Positions 26,714 to 37,256 of a stretch of 64,000 bases of DNA are shown in pieces. Origin of the DNA: Enterococcus larvae (lineage in GTDB: Bacteria; Bacillota; Bacilli; Lactobacillales; Enterococcaceae); assembly GCF_017830045.1 (NCBI RefSeq), contig NZ_JAEDXU010000004.1, positions 124,001 to 188,000 on the forward strand. The letters run 5' to 3'. The position numbers and the translations under genes are program-made. The notes beneath the pieces are model-generated. The model worked only from the letters and a program-made list of their open reading frames with translations. It had not been told where the DNA came from and ran no database searches. Position 1 is the first letter of the stretch; every line of letters starts with the position of its first letter.

Positions 26714-26856
26714 AAATCCGAATAAACGGCGAGTCAGAAGTAGCTCCTAGGACAATAAGCCGGAATTCAACAAAAATTTGTGAAACAATTTTCGTGAATT
26801 CCGGCTTATTGCTTGTAGCTAAACACTTCTGGCTCAGCCTCTGGTTGTTTTCGGTT
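26714..26856. repeat. Long imperfect inverted repeat with central terminator
   Basis: Outer arms CCGAATAAAC.../...TTTTCGG and CAGAAGTAGCT/AGCTAAACACTTCTG lead into a perfect core, CAATAAGCCGGAATTC and GAATTCCGGCTTATTG, around a 25-nt loop. The motif CGGCGAG(T/C)CA recurs in the hairpin at 37078-37145, so this looks like a dispersed family. It ends both the DUF5808 gene and the copper operon. Confidence 0.7.
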
Positions 26857-26858
26857 TA

Positions 26859-27065
26859 TTATTCGTTGACCACTGTAAACTTCGTATCCGCCAAGGCTGC
26901 ATCAAGCTGCGCTTTAGATAGTTCGCTGTCTGCATCAATCGTTGCTTGCTTTGTATCCAACTGTACATCAACAGACTGCACGCCTTTGATCGCTTCAAAT
27001 TTTTCTTTGACGATCCCTACACAACCGTCGCATTTCATTCCTTCAATCGTTACTGTTTGACTCAT
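26859..27065 (-). CDS. copZ: Copper chaperone CopZ
   Basis: The 68-residue single HMA domain has the metal motif MKCDGC near the N-terminus and the usual beta-alpha-beta-beta-alpha-beta pattern. CopZ carries Cu(I) in the cytosol and in Enterococcus hirae delivers it to CopY and CopA. It is the last gene of the copY-copA cluster. No own cop box is visible, so it probably depends on the copY promoter. Confidence 0.93.
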   Translation of the reverse strand: MSQTVTIEGMKCDGCVGIVKEKFEAIKGVQSVDVQLDTKQATIDADSELSKAQLDAALADTKFTVVNE

Positions 27066-27183
27066 TCTTTTTTCCTCTTTTCTTATTGAGACCTATCTGG
27101 AAATTTAGATTTTACTGTAAATTTCAGCTGTACTCTAGTGATTCCCCTTCAAAAACAAACGAGCTTTGTACGGGGGTGCGGCA

Positions 27184-27435
27184 TTAGTTCATCGAATTTG
27201 TTTTACTTTGTTCCCTACTCATAGTTCTAATTGATTTTTGGATAAGATAGACAGTTATACTGCCGACAAGTAAACCAATAGCTAAAAGAATGAGACCGCC
27301 CATTGTCTCACCCTTCAGTAAACCTTTTACTCCAAAGACAATTGTCAAAATCGAAATAAAGATATTTACAACATTACTTATGATCAGGCTGATGAGTTCT
27401 CTCTTGGATTTAGAAAAAAATAGCAGTAACCACAT
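27184..27435 (-). CDS. Small two-helix membrane protein in the copper operon
   Basis: 83 residues with two predicted membrane helices (LIISNVVNIFISILTIVFGV and LILLAIGLLVGSITVYLIQ), a positive stretch between, and a polar C-terminus. No metal-binding Cys, His or Met cluster is seen, so a direct copper role is not supported. The start has AAGGAG. It lies between copA and copZ in the same direction. I do not recognise it; it could be coincidental to copper handling. Confidence 0.7.
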   Translation of the reverse strand: MWLLLFFSKSKRELISLIISNVVNIFISILTIVFGVKGLLKGETMGGLILLAIGLLVGSITVYLIQKSIRTMSREQSKTNSMN

Positions 27436-27636
27436 AAAAATTCTCCTTATTGAGTAACATTATTTAGTAGTAATATCTATGTGTCAACTTGATAGACCAG
27501 CTCTAAATCATTTCTAAACAGTCTCTACAGATTTTAGGCTTTGTTATCATTTAACACTCTTCTCTACTAATGAGTTACAGACATTCATGCTTCTTATTTT
27601 TGCATTTCCTTTAAAATTCCGCAAGAGTAAAATCAT

Positions 27637-30099
27637 TTATTTTGATGGCTTGAACCGTTTCAACCGCAGTGCGTTCAGCAAAACAGAGACCGAACTGAAG
27701 CTCATTGCCGCTCCGGCAATCATCGGATTCAACAACGGACCGCCGAACAGATGCAAGACACCCATGGCTACCGGAATCCCCAGCGTATTGTATGCAAATG
27801 CCCAAAACAGATTTTCCTTGATGTTTTTGATTGTCGATTTACTCAATTCAATCGCTGTCGGAACATCCATCAGATCGCTGCGCATCAACACGATATCTGC
27901 TGATTCCATGGCAACATCTGTTCCGGAGCCGATAGCAATACCGATATCAGCCTGTGCCAGCGCTGGTGCATCATTGATACCATCTCCGACCATCGCAGTT
28001 TTACGGCCTTCCTCTTGAAGCTTCTTCACTTCAGCCGCCTTGTCCTCCGGCAATACCTCGCTGAGGACACGATCGATCCCTACCTGCTTTGCGATTGCTT
28101 CCGCTGTCCGCTTATTATCTCCGGTGATCATTGCCACTTCGATTCCCATCTGATGCAGCTTCTCAATCGCTTGTCTGCTGTTCTCCTTGATGGTATCTGC
28201 AACAGCGATGATTCCAGCTAGTTTACCATCCTTAGCAATAAACATCGGTGTTTTTCCCTGCTCAGCCAGCTGATTGGATTGCTCGTAATATTCTCCTAAT
28301 TCAATCGTTTGATCCACCATCAGCTTTCTATTGCCAAGCTGGAAACGACTATTCTGGATGTCTCCTTCAATCCCATGACCCGGAATAGCTTGGAAGTTGT
28401 CAATAGGATGGATCTCCAATCCTCTTTCTTCTGCTGCTGATACGATTGCCTCGCCTAATGGATGCTCAGAACCCTTTTCTGCTGAAGCCGCAAACTGTAA
28501 CAATTCATTTTCTGATAGGTCCCCTGCAACCAAAATATCTGTAACTATTGGTTTTCCTTCAGTGATCGTGCCTGTTTTATCGAATACGATCGTCTGGATT
28601 TTATGCGTCGTCTCCAGCGCATCGCCACTCTTGATCAGTACACCATTCTCAGCGCCTTTACCTGTCCCTACCATGATTGCCGTTGGTGTTGCCAGTCCCA
28701 ATGCACATGGGCAGGCGATGACCAGGACAGAAATCGTGATCGTTAATGCGAATATCCAAGATTCTTGACCGATGAAATACCAAGCTAAACCAGATAACAC
28801 AGCCAGCACGATAACGATAGGTACAAACACTCCGGATATCTTGTCTGCCATTTTAGCAATCGGTGCTTTTGATCCTTGCGCATCCTCAACCAGCTTGACG
28901 ATCTGTGCCAATGCAGTATCTTTCCCTACCTTAGTTGCCTTAAATTGAATATTCCCATTTTTATTGATACTTGCACCGATGACTGCATCGCCGGGCTTTT
29001 TCTCGACAGGGATACTCTCTCCGGTGAGCATCGATTCATCAATGGCAGTCGTACCTTCCAGTACAACACCATCTACAGGAATTTTTTCTCCGGGACGTAC
29101 AATGATCACATCGTTCACACGAACGTTTTCGATAGGCAGGTCTATTTCCTGACCCTCTCGAATCACTCGAGCATTTTTAGGAGCAAGTCCCATCAGCTTC
29201 TTGATCGCTTCAGAGGTTTTTCCTTTTGAAACTGCTTCGAAGTATTTACCTAGTGTGATCAAGGTAAGGATCACTGCCGCTGATTCATAATACAGCTCCA
29301 TTGAAAAATGCGCATGTCCTTCAAATACCATATAAGTGCCGTACAAGCTATAAAGGAACGCCGCACTTGTTCCCAATGCAACCAAAGAATCCATATTCGG
29401 GTGCCCCTTAAACAATGAACGATACCCAACAGTGAAAAAGCTTCTTCCTAGATAGAGAACAGGCAGCGTTAGAACCAATTGTGTCATAGCAAACACCGTG
29501 CTATTCATCATTGGATCAAGTACGCCCGGTAATGGCAAGCCAATCATATGTCCCATAGCAATGTATAGTAATGGAACTGTAAACACAGCGGATAACCAGA
29601 AGCGACGCCACATTTCCTGAATGTGCTGCTGCTTTTTCTCCTGATCTGCATCGGCTTTCTCCTGCTCATTCCCGGTCGTTTCTTCAATCGCCTGAAAACC
29701 TGCTTGATCCACTGCCGCCGAGATTTCACTACTGTTTAAAATAGTCGGATCAAAATGAACGGTCATCTTCTCTGTCGCAAGATTAACAGCAGCTTGATCC
29801 ACGCCATTCAAACGACTGACTGCCTTTTCCACTGTTTGCGCACAAGAAGCACAACTCATTCCTTCTATGTCAAATGTTCGCTGTATACTTTGACTGATTG
29901 CCTGAAAACCGGCATCTGATACCGCCTGCTTTATTTCTTCTTCCTTAAGCTGTTCCCCATCATATTGGATCGTCAGCTTTTCTGTCGCAAGATTGACACT
30001 GGACTTAATGACACCTGACAGCTTGCCAGTCGCTTTCTCAACTGACTGGGCGCAGGAAGCACAGCTCATTCCTTCTATATCAAAAGTTTTTGTTTCCAA
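27637..30099 (-). CDS. copA: Copper-exporting P1B-type ATPase CopA
   Basis: The 820-residue membrane ATPase has two N-terminal HMA domains, each with GMSCASCAQ (about 10-16 and 80-86), eight membrane helices with CPC in the sixth ([11 protein letters not shown]), [13 protein letters not shown] with the phosphorylated Asp, the HP dipeptide (GSEHPLG) and [10 protein letters not shown]. This is the Cu(I)-transporting IB-1 class. Enterococcus hirae CopA has one HMA domain; two are usual in Bacillus. It starts 2 nt after the copY stop region, so the genes are cotranscribed. Confidence 0.96.
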   Translation of the reverse strand: METKTFDIEGMSCASCAQSVEKATGKLSGVIKSSVNLATEKLTIQYDGEQLKEEEIKQAVSDAGFQAISQSIQRTFDIEGMSCASCAQTVEKAVSRLNGVDQAAVNLATEKMTVHFDPTILNSSEISAAVDQAGFQAIEETTGNEQEKADADQEKKQQHIQEMWRRFWLSAVFTVPLLYIAMGHMIGLPLPGVLDPMMNSTVFAMTQLVLTLPVLYLGRSFFTVGYRSLFKGHPNMDSLVALGTSAAFLYSLYGTYMVFEGHAHFSMELYYESAAVILTLITLGKYFEAVSKGKTSEAIKKLMGLAPKNARVIREGQEIDLPIENVRVNDVIIVRPGEKIPVDGVVLEGTTAIDESMLTGESIPVEKKPGDAVIGASINKNGNIQFKATKVGKDTALAQIVKLVEDAQGSKAPIAKMADKISGVFVPIVIVLAVLSGLAWYFIGQESWIFALTITISVLVIACPCALGLATPTAIMVGTGKGAENGVLIKSGDALETTHKIQTIVFDKTGTITEGKPIVTDILVAGDLSENELLQFAASAEKGSEHPLGEAIVSAAEERGLEIHPIDNFQAIPGHGIEGDIQNSRFQLGNRKLMVDQTIELGEYYEQSNQLAEQGKTPMFIAKDGKLAGIIAVADTIKENSRQAIEKLHQMGIEVAMITGDNKRTAEAIAKQVGIDRVLSEVLPEDKAAEVKKLQEEGRKTAMVGDGINDAPALAQADIGIAIGSGTDVAMESADIVLMRSDLMDVPTAIELSKSTIKNIKENLFWAFAYNTLGIPVAMGVLHLFGGPLLNPMIAGAAMSFSSVSVLLNALRLKRFKPSK

Positions 30100-30100
30100 A

Positions 30101-30550
30101 TCATTCCACTCCTTTTCTTTCGATCAAATGACACTGGCACTGACCGGGAATACAATTACAGGGCACCTGCTCGACCGCTGACTGCTTCTTTTCTTGAAGC
30201 AGCTGCTCCAACTGTTCAATGTCTGCAAAGCTCAATACACTACCCTGAATCAACTGCTCCACTACCTGCCCGACTTTACGGCTGCAGACTTTTGTCAGCA
30301 GCTCATCAGATAAATCCTGAAGACTTCTTCTTTCTTCAATAAGTGGATAGTAGATAAATTTATTTCCAGATGGCTTCGTTGCCAACATTTCTTTCTCTGC
30401 CAAACGCCCCAGTAATGTTTTGATAGTGTTTTTCTTCCACTGCATCTTTTCATTCAGGATCGTATAGACGTCATTGCTGGTGGTTTCTCCCTGCGCCCAA
30501 ACAACACGCATCACTTCCCATTCAGCATCGGTTATTTTCGCTTCAGTCAT
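30101..30550 (-). CDS. copY: Copper-responsive repressor CopY
   Basis: 149 residues of the BlaI/MecI family: an N-terminal winged helix ([33 protein letters not shown]) and a C-terminal CxCxxxxCxC motif (Cys131, 133, 138, 140) that binds Zn(II) in the DNA-bound form and Cu(I) on release. A single cop box lies 29 nt upstream, downstream of a strong promoter. It is the first gene of the copper operon. Confidence 0.96.
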   Translation of the reverse strand: MTEAKITDAEWEVMRVVWAQGETTSNDVYTILNEKMQWKKNTIKTLLGRLAEKEMLATKPSGNKFIYYPLIEERRSLQDLSDELLTKVCSRKVGQVVEQLIQGSVLSFADIEQLEQLLQEKKQSAVEQVPCNCIPGQCQCHLIERKGVE

Positions 30551-30578
30551 CAGTTATCCCTTCTTTCAACTTATCGAT

Positions 30579-30588
30579 TACATTTGTA
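30579..30588. promoter_or_regulatory. cop box (CopY operator)
   Basis: TACATTTGTA matches the CopY consensus TACAnnTGTA exactly. It lies between the -10 box and the copY start. Only one copy is visible, whereas Enterococcus hirae has two. Confidence 0.9.
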
Positions 30589-30605
30589 GTCGTTTATTCT
30601 TTTTC

Positions 30606-30634
30606 ATTCTAACTGATTTCTTTTGACCTGTCAA
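30606..30634 (-). promoter_or_regulatory. Promoter of the cop operon
   Basis: On the minus strand, TTGACA (30629-30634), a 17-nt spacer and TAGAAT (30606-30611). Near consensus. The cop box sits about 18 nt downstream. Confidence 0.85.
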
Positions 30635-30678
30635 AGTTTTTATTTTTAAGCCCTCACCCTTGTATTTTAAATCAACAA

Positions 30679-30712
30679 AAAGCCCATGAATTCACTATCT
30701 TCATGGGCTTCT
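30679..30712 (-). terminator. Terminator of the RibD-like reductase gene
   Basis: AAGCCCATGA and TCATGGGCTT pair around an 11-nt loop, followed by TTTTTG on the minus strand, just beyond the stop at 30736. Confidence 0.75.
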
Positions 30713-30735
30713 TTGTTTTAAATTATACACCTGCT

Positions 30736-31269
30736 TTACGCTTGATAAAATGAGGTGATCAAACCATGCTCTATCTGAGAATCCACAATCTTCAGCTTTA
30801 TCGCTGTATCTGTCTCACTAAATAGAGGGATGCCTTTTCCAAGGATGATCGGAATCGTCGTGATCACATACTCATCAATTAAGTTATTGGCAATTAAAGG
30901 AGCAATGATTTGGGAGCCGCCGACGATCCAAATATCTTTTCCCTCTTCTTGCTTCAATCGTTGAATCAACTGTTCCGGCTGTTCCTCCGTAAAAATCAAT
31001 TGATCGGTCCCGGCCTTTGGACGATGTGTGATAATATATGATATCTTGTCCTCATATGGGTATTGATCTGGGGATAATTCATTCACCAGCTGATCATACG
31101 TCGTCCGCCCAAGAACAACTGTGTCGATTCGTTCCAATAGTTGAGTGTAGCTATCAAATGCTTCGACCTCAGAGCTGGTATCGTCTGTCAGGAAATCGAT
31201 CGATCCGTCTGCTTCTGCGATATAGCCGTCTAAGCTGGCTGCGATATATAAAATGATTTTTCTGGACAT
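30736..31269 (-). CDS. Dihydrofolate-reductase-like protein (RibD C-terminal family)
   Basis: The 177-residue protein starts MSRKIILYIAASLDGYIAEADG, with VVLGRTTYDQL in the middle and DIWIVGGSQIIAPLI later, the NADPH-binding pattern of the RibD C-terminal/DHFR-like family (YwjB and YyaP type). Family members are cytosolic NADPH-dependent reductases of unknown substrate; it is not the housekeeping DHFR. A good AGGAGG precedes the ATG. It is monocistronic. Confidence 0.88.
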   Translation of the reverse strand: MSRKIILYIAASLDGYIAEADGSIDFLTDDTSSEVEAFDSYTQLLERIDTVVLGRTTYDQLVNELSPDQYPYEDKISYIITHRPKAGTDQLIFTEEQPEQLIQRLKQEEGKDIWIVGGSQIIAPLIANNLIDEYVITTIPIILGKGIPLFSETDTAIKLKIVDSQIEHGLITSFYQA

Positions 31270-31367
31270 GGTGGTTCCTCCTTTATTTCGTCATTGCTTT
31301 CATTATACGTTATACGCGGAGGTCTCCTGCTATATGATGCTCAAGACATGTCTGCAATTTTATTATT

Positions 31368-32693
31368 TCATCTAAATTCTTTTTCCTGCTGCAGCTGTTT
31401 TTTTGTTTTTACCAGAAGAAACAGACTGACGAAAAAGGCCGCTAGCTCAACTACAGGAAGGCTGCTCCAAACACCAAGAACGCCAAACGCATTTCCCATA
31501 ATAAAGACTGCGGGAATAATCAGCAGATACCCGCGAAGCAGGACCAGGACAAAGGAATAGTTTGGTTTTGCGATCGAAGCAAAAAAGATACTGAATACTA
31601 TATTCATACCGGAAAAGAGAAAACTGAATAAATAGATGGGAATCCCCTGACTGGCAAAGCGAATCAGCTCCTGATTATTTGTACTGTTGAAAAATTGAAT
31701 GACCGGAAGCTTAAAGAGCACCATCAATACATATAAAGCCACACCGATACCTACGCTGACCAGACTGCCAAACTTTAATGCGGCGGCAACTGCGGTGAAA
31801 TTCTTTTTACCAAATTCTCGACTGACGATTGGCTGGATTCCCTGAGCTGTTCCCGTGAACATGGATAGACCTATCAAGAAGATATTTGCCAGAACACCAA
31901 ATGCGGCAACCGCTATATCTCCCGCTAATGATAATAGTACGATATTAAAAACTAAAATGCTGACACCATTGCTCATCTCCGTTAGAAAAGAGGGAATCCC
32001 CAGTTTGACACTTTCCTTGACCGTTTTCCATACTGGTCGTGCCCATTCCAGTCCAAGCAGGCGATTTGGCTTACGGCGATGCATTGTCAAAATCAGCAGA
32101 CTTAGTATCGGTGACGCGGCAGTAGCTAAGGCTGCACCAAACATCCCCAACCCTAAAGGAAAAACCAGAATATAATCAAATACAATATTAAACAAACTCG
32201 AAGCGATCATTGCAACCATCGTCAGATGCGGATTGTTATCATTCCTTACAAAGCTAAGAACAAAGTTATTGACTAAGAAAAATGGGGCAGCAATCAGAAT
32301 CACTCTTAAGTAGGTCATCAGGTAGGGCAGTGTTTCCACCCCGCCGCCTAACAGTCTCGCCAGAGGCTCTACGAAGAAGAAACCGCAACATGTGAAAAGT
32401 AGTCCTAGAATGATACTGATAATTCCCAGCTGAGAAAAATATTTTTTTCCCATTTCAGGCGCACTACTCTTATTTAGAGAGAACAGGGTTGCTCCTCCCA
32501 TTCCCATCAGCAAACCCAAACCATTGATCAAGTTAAATACCGGCAATGCCAGATTAAGGGCTGTCAACCCGTACGGTCCTACCCCATTGGCTATGAAATA
32601 GGTATCCGCTAAAATATATAGGGAAAGCCCCAGCATACTCAATACATTTCTACTGACATACCCTATCAGCTCTTTTTTTTCCGTCTTTTCCAT
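31368..32693 (-). CDS. MATE-family multidrug efflux transporter
   Basis: 441 residues with twelve predicted membrane helices in two MATE repeats. The start MEKTEKKELIGYVSRNVLSMLGLSL leads into the first helix, and the motif GTAQGIQPIVSREFGKKN marks the second half. MATE carriers export cationic drugs with Na+ or H+; the substrate is unknown. ATG 32693 has GGAGG 7 nt upstream; an upstream frame start has none. Confidence 0.9.
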   Translation of the reverse strand: MEKTEKKELIGYVSRNVLSMLGLSLYILADTYFIANGVGPYGLTALNLALPVFNLINGLGLLMGMGGATLFSLNKSSAPEMGKKYFSQLGIISIILGLLFTCCGFFFVEPLARLLGGGVETLPYLMTYLRVILIAAPFFLVNNFVLSFVRNDNNPHLTMVAMIASSLFNIVFDYILVFPLGLGMFGAALATAASPILSLLILTMHRRKPNRLLGLEWARPVWKTVKESVKLGIPSFLTEMSNGVSILVFNIVLLSLAGDIAVAAFGVLANIFLIGLSMFTGTAQGIQPIVSREFGKKNFTAVAAALKFGSLVSVGIGVALYVLMVLFKLPVIQFFNSTNNQELIRFASQGIPIYLFSFLFSGMNIVFSIFFASIAKPNYSFVLVLLRGYLLIIPAVFIMGNAFGVLGVWSSLPVVELAAFFVSLFLLVKTKKQLQQEKEFR

Positions 32694-32993
32694 CTCTGTT
32701 CCTCCAAAAAAAGAGCAGATCAATTATCCTTCGATGGCCTATCGGATAATTTCTCTACTCATTATTTATACAAAACCCGGCGATTTTGTTTCTATGCAGT
32801 TTATGATCATTCTCCATCTGAATTCCTCAGATATCCGTTCAAAACATTGAACTCCAAACCATTCTAACAATTTTTCCAGCGAAAAACAACTGCAGAATCT
32901 ATTAATCGTTTTTCTCTTAAAGGAATTACTATACCAATCACTCTTTGTATTGTAAACTGGAAGAAACATCGAGAAAAAAGAGGTGACCTTACG

Positions 32994-33755
32994 TTGTTCG
33001 ATCTGGAAAAAGTTCAGTCGTTGAACGATTTGGAAATGATTGTTTATCAATATATTCTTGAGCATATCAATCAAATTCCTAAATTAACGATTCGTGAGCT
33101 GTCTGCAAACTGTCATGTATCCACATCAACTATTCTTAGATTCTGTACTAAAATGGGCTTTGAAGGTTTTTCTGAATTGAAATTTGCTGTAAAAAATGCA
33201 CAGGAGCATTCCAATGGTTTTGAAGATTATTATGCTTCAGCTGTTCATGTCGATTCTTTTTTGAAAAAAATCAATCAAGGAAACTATCAAGATACCTTCA
33301 AGCCAGCCGTTGATTTGATTATAAAAGCACGTCATGTGGTCTTTATAGGACTTGGTACCAGTGGTGTCCTCGGCGCATATGGAAGTCGTTACTTTTCAAA
33401 TATTGGCATCAACTCATACAATGTCAGTGATCCGTTTACTCCGATCCCGCCACGAGGCTTTGAAAGCACCTTAGTGATTGTCCTGTCCGTCTCAGGCGAA
33501 ACGTCAGAGATACTGAAGATGGTTTCTGATTTTAAACGGTCAAATGCGGATGTTCTCAGTATTACAAATGATGAAAACTCAACAATCGCCAAGCTTGCGA
33601 ATTACAATATTTCCTATTATATGCCGGAGGAAAAATCGGCCTACGCAGATCCCTTTATCAACCTGACAACACAGATACCGGTGATTGCTTTGATTGAGCT
33701 CCTTGCCCACCAAGCCGGAAAACAACTTTTGATGGAAAAATCAGCCGAAGAATAA
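32994..33755 (+). CDS. RpiR-family transcriptional regulator
   Basis: The 253-residue protein has an N-terminal HTH (LTIRELSANCHVSTSTILRFCTKMGFEGFSELKFAVK) and a C-terminal SIS sugar-phosphate-binding domain (VFIGLGTSGVLGAYGSRYFSNIG, VIVLSVSGETSEILKMV). It probably senses a phosphosugar and controls the neighbouring PTS permease and phospho-beta-glucosidase. It starts at TTG after GAGGTGA; no ATG is suitably placed. The downstream inverted repeat at 33943-33978 is a likely operator. Confidence 0.9.
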   Translation: MFDLEKVQSLNDLEMIVYQYILEHINQIPKLTIRELSANCHVSTSTILRFCTKMGFEGFSELKFAVKNAQEHSNGFEDYYASAVHVDSFLKKINQGNYQDTFKPAVDLIIKARHVVFIGLGTSGVLGAYGSRYFSNIGINSYNVSDPFTPIPPRGFESTLVIVLSVSGETSEILKMVSDFKRSNADVLSITNDENSTIAKLANYNISYYMPEEKSAYADPFINLTTQIPVIALIELLAHQAGKQLLMEKSAEE

Positions 33756-33835
33756 CCCTATTTCACAAAAATGACCTACATGATTTTTGAAGCTGCAATG
33801 CTTCAAATCTTTCAATTTTGTTCCAGCTTATAAAA

Positions 33836-33881
33836 AAGCAGATTCGAAAATGCTGTTAAATCAGCATTTCTGATCTGCTTT
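33836..33881 (+). terminator. Terminator after the RpiR gene
   Basis: AAAGCAGATTCGAAAATGCTG pairs imperfectly with CAGCATTTCTGATCTGCTTT, followed by a TGTTTTTTC tail. Confidence 0.75.
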
Positions 33882-33942
33882 GTTTTTTCGAGCGTAACAT
33901 GTTTCTCAAAGCGCCTAAACTGTTTCTTTTCCGATCAAAATC

Positions 33943-33978
33943 TTTTATATTGAATGTGTAAACGTATTCAATATAAAA
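33943..33978. promoter_or_regulatory. Operator upstream of PTS EIIC, overlapping a cre site
   Basis: Perfect 13-bp arms, TTTTATATTGAAT and ATTCAATATAAAA, flank a 10-bp centre. TGTAAACGTATTCA (33957-33970) inside it matches the degenerate cre consensus TGNAANCGNWNNCA. RpiR and CcpA could compete or act together here. Confidence 0.6.
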
Positions 33979-33988
33979 AAGGAGGACC

Positions 33989-34057
33989 ATGATTATTTCA
34001 CGAATACTCTACATGAACTTATACTTATATTTATTTATTCAAGAGGAGATGAGTTAA
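33989..34057 (+). CDS. Possible 22-codon leader ORF before PTS EIIC
   Basis: An ATG with GGAGG 3 nt upstream opens a 22-codon frame (MIISRILYMNLYLYLFIQEE...) that ends 2 nt before the EIIC start. Its last codons form the EIIC ribosome site (AGAGGAGATGAG). It is rich in Leu, Tyr and Ile. It could couple translation to EIIC; it may also be chance. Confidence 0.35.
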   Translation: MIISRILYMNLYLYLFIQEEMS

Positions 34058-34059
34058 AG

Positions 34060-35391
34060 ATGAACGAATGGATTAATGAAAAACTTCTTCCACCCGTACT
34101 GAAATTTGTAAACACGAAACCCATTACTGCACTAAGAAACGGTATGCTTTATACGATGCCATTTACGATCGTCGGCTCGATTTTTCTACTATTAGCCAAC
34201 ATCCCTTATGAGCCTGCAGCAAACTGGGTAACTGATTCCGGATTAGCTGTCTATTTCAACCAAGCTTTTGGCGCTTCATTTGCTATTATGGCTGTTTTCG
34301 CTGTTATGGGTATCGCTTACTCGTATGTTAAGTCTGAGGGCTTTGAAGGTCTTCCTGCCGGTATGATCGGTCTGGTTATCTTCATCATGTTCATGTCGGC
34401 TGAAATTACAGATGTTGAGAGCGGTGCAACTATCAGTAATATCATCAATAAAGACTGGACTGGCGGTAAAGGAATGATCACTGCTATTCTTGTCGGTCTA
34501 GTTGTCGGTTGGGTCTATAGCTGGTTCCTGCGTCACGACATCCGTATCAAATTACCTGAACAGGTCCCTGAAAACGTAGCAAACTCATTTACTGCGTTGA
34601 TTCCTGCTTCTGTATTGATCACTGGTGCTATGCTTGTCTATATCTTCTTTGACAAAGTATTTAATACAACATTCTTCCAATTTATCTACGATGTCCTGCA
34701 GTCACCACTGCAAGGGGTAACAGATACATTGGGCGGCGCCTTGATCATTGGTTTCTTGGTTCCATTCTTCTGGTTCTTTGGGGTTCACGGTTCAACCATC
34801 GTTGGTGGTATCATGGAACCAATCCTACAGGCTAACTCATTGGAAAATACTGAAATCTTGAATGCCGGAAAAGCATTGACAATTGAAAACGGCGGACACA
34901 TTGTTACGAAACAGTTTATGGATCAATTCCAAACAGTAACTGGTGCCGGTATGACAATTGGACTGGTTGTATTCATGGTATTCTTCGCGAAATCAGCACA
35001 GTTCAAGCAATTAGGTCGCTTATCTTTAGCACCTGCCATTTTCGGTATCAATGAACCAATCACGTTTGCTACACCGATCGTAATGAACCCAATCATGGTG
35101 ATTCCGTTCATTCTGACACCTGTTGTTTCTTCTGTTATCACGTACTTTGCTCTTTATACAGGCTTGGTTCCGCTCTTTACAGCCGTTCAGGTGCCGTGGA
35201 CTACACCAGCCATCCTTTCCGGGCTGTTGATCGGCGGTTGGCGTACGGCACTTCTACAAGCATTTGTATTAGTTCTTGGTTTCTTCATCTATCTGCCATT
35301 TGCAAGAAAAATGGATGCAATCAACTATGCACAAGAAACTGGGCAGCCTATTGAAGAAGAAGTATTGGAAAAAATTGAAGCTGAACAATAA
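34060..35391 (+). CDS. PTS permease EIIC, lactose/cellobiose family
   Basis: 443 residues, about ten membrane helices. Typical elements are MLYTMPFTIVGSIFLLLANIP, the FFWFFGVHGSTIVGGIMEPIL active region and GINEPITFATPIVMNPIMVIPF. It transports and, with EIIA and EIIB made elsewhere, phosphorylates beta-glucosides such as cellobiose. No EIIA or EIIB gene is in this locus. The downstream GH1 enzyme would cleave the product. Expression is probably controlled by RpiR and catabolite repression. Confidence 0.93.
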   Translation: MNEWINEKLLPPVLKFVNTKPITALRNGMLYTMPFTIVGSIFLLLANIPYEPAANWVTDSGLAVYFNQAFGASFAIMAVFAVMGIAYSYVKSEGFEGLPAGMIGLVIFIMFMSAEITDVESGATISNIINKDWTGGKGMITAILVGLVVGWVYSWFLRHDIRIKLPEQVPENVANSFTALIPASVLITGAMLVYIFFDKVFNTTFFQFIYDVLQSPLQGVTDTLGGALIIGFLVPFFWFFGVHGSTIVGGIMEPILQANSLENTEILNAGKALTIENGGHIVTKQFMDQFQTVTGAGMTIGLVVFMVFFAKSAQFKQLGRLSLAPAIFGINEPITFATPIVMNPIMVIPFILTPVVSSVITYFALYTGLVPLFTAVQVPWTTPAILSGLLIGGWRTALLQAFVLVLGFFIYLPFARKMDAINYAQETGQPIEEEVLEKIEAEQ

Positions 35392-35473
35392 GAGCATCAC
35401 CAGCAATGGTATCATTTGCTATGAGACCAATTTTGGCTTATTGCTGAGTGAATCTAGACAATAAAAACATCGC

Positions 35474-35533
35474 GGAACAGAAAGCCGGAATCAATCGAAA
35501 GATACCATCACTGATTCTGTTTCTGTTCCGTTT
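35474..35533 (+). terminator. Hairpin between EIIC and phospho-beta-glucosidase
   Basis: CGGAACAGAAAGCCGGAATCA pairs imperfectly with TGATTCTGTTTCTGTTCCG, followed by TTTTC. It is a partial terminator or a message-stabilising hairpin within the operon. Confidence 0.65.
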
Positions 35534-35567
35534 TCTATTAGAACAATTTGCTTGCTGCATATACTAA

Positions 35568-37019
<1,452 letters not shown>

Positions 37020-37077
37020 ACAATCTTTTAAACAGTCTACAGTAATATACCTGCTATAAAAAAACTCCGTTCAAAAA

Positions 37078-37145
37078 AAGCGGCGAGCCAAAAACAAAGC
37101 ACTCCGAGAAATACGTCAAAGGAGCAGTTTTTGGCCCGCCGTTTA
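37078..37145. terminator. Hairpin with the dispersed CGGCGAG motif
   Basis: AGCGGCGAGCCAAAAAC and GTTTTTGGCCCGCCGTTT pair around about 30 nt containing a smaller ACTCC/GGAG pairing. It shares its arm motif with the repeat at 26714-26856 and ends the phospho-beta-glucosidase transcript. Confidence 0.65.
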
Positions 37146-37256
37146 TTTATATTTAGAGGATGAGAGAAATTTCACTTTGACCATTTCCCCAAGCTCAACT
37201 CTTAATTTTTGTTCAGCAGATTATTTCGCCTTTTACAGACACCATTCTCCACTCCC

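Noticed and set aside
32766..33074. 102-codon minus-strand frame between the MATE and RpiR genes
   Set aside because: It overlaps the RpiR start on the opposite strand and has no ribosome site or known domain.
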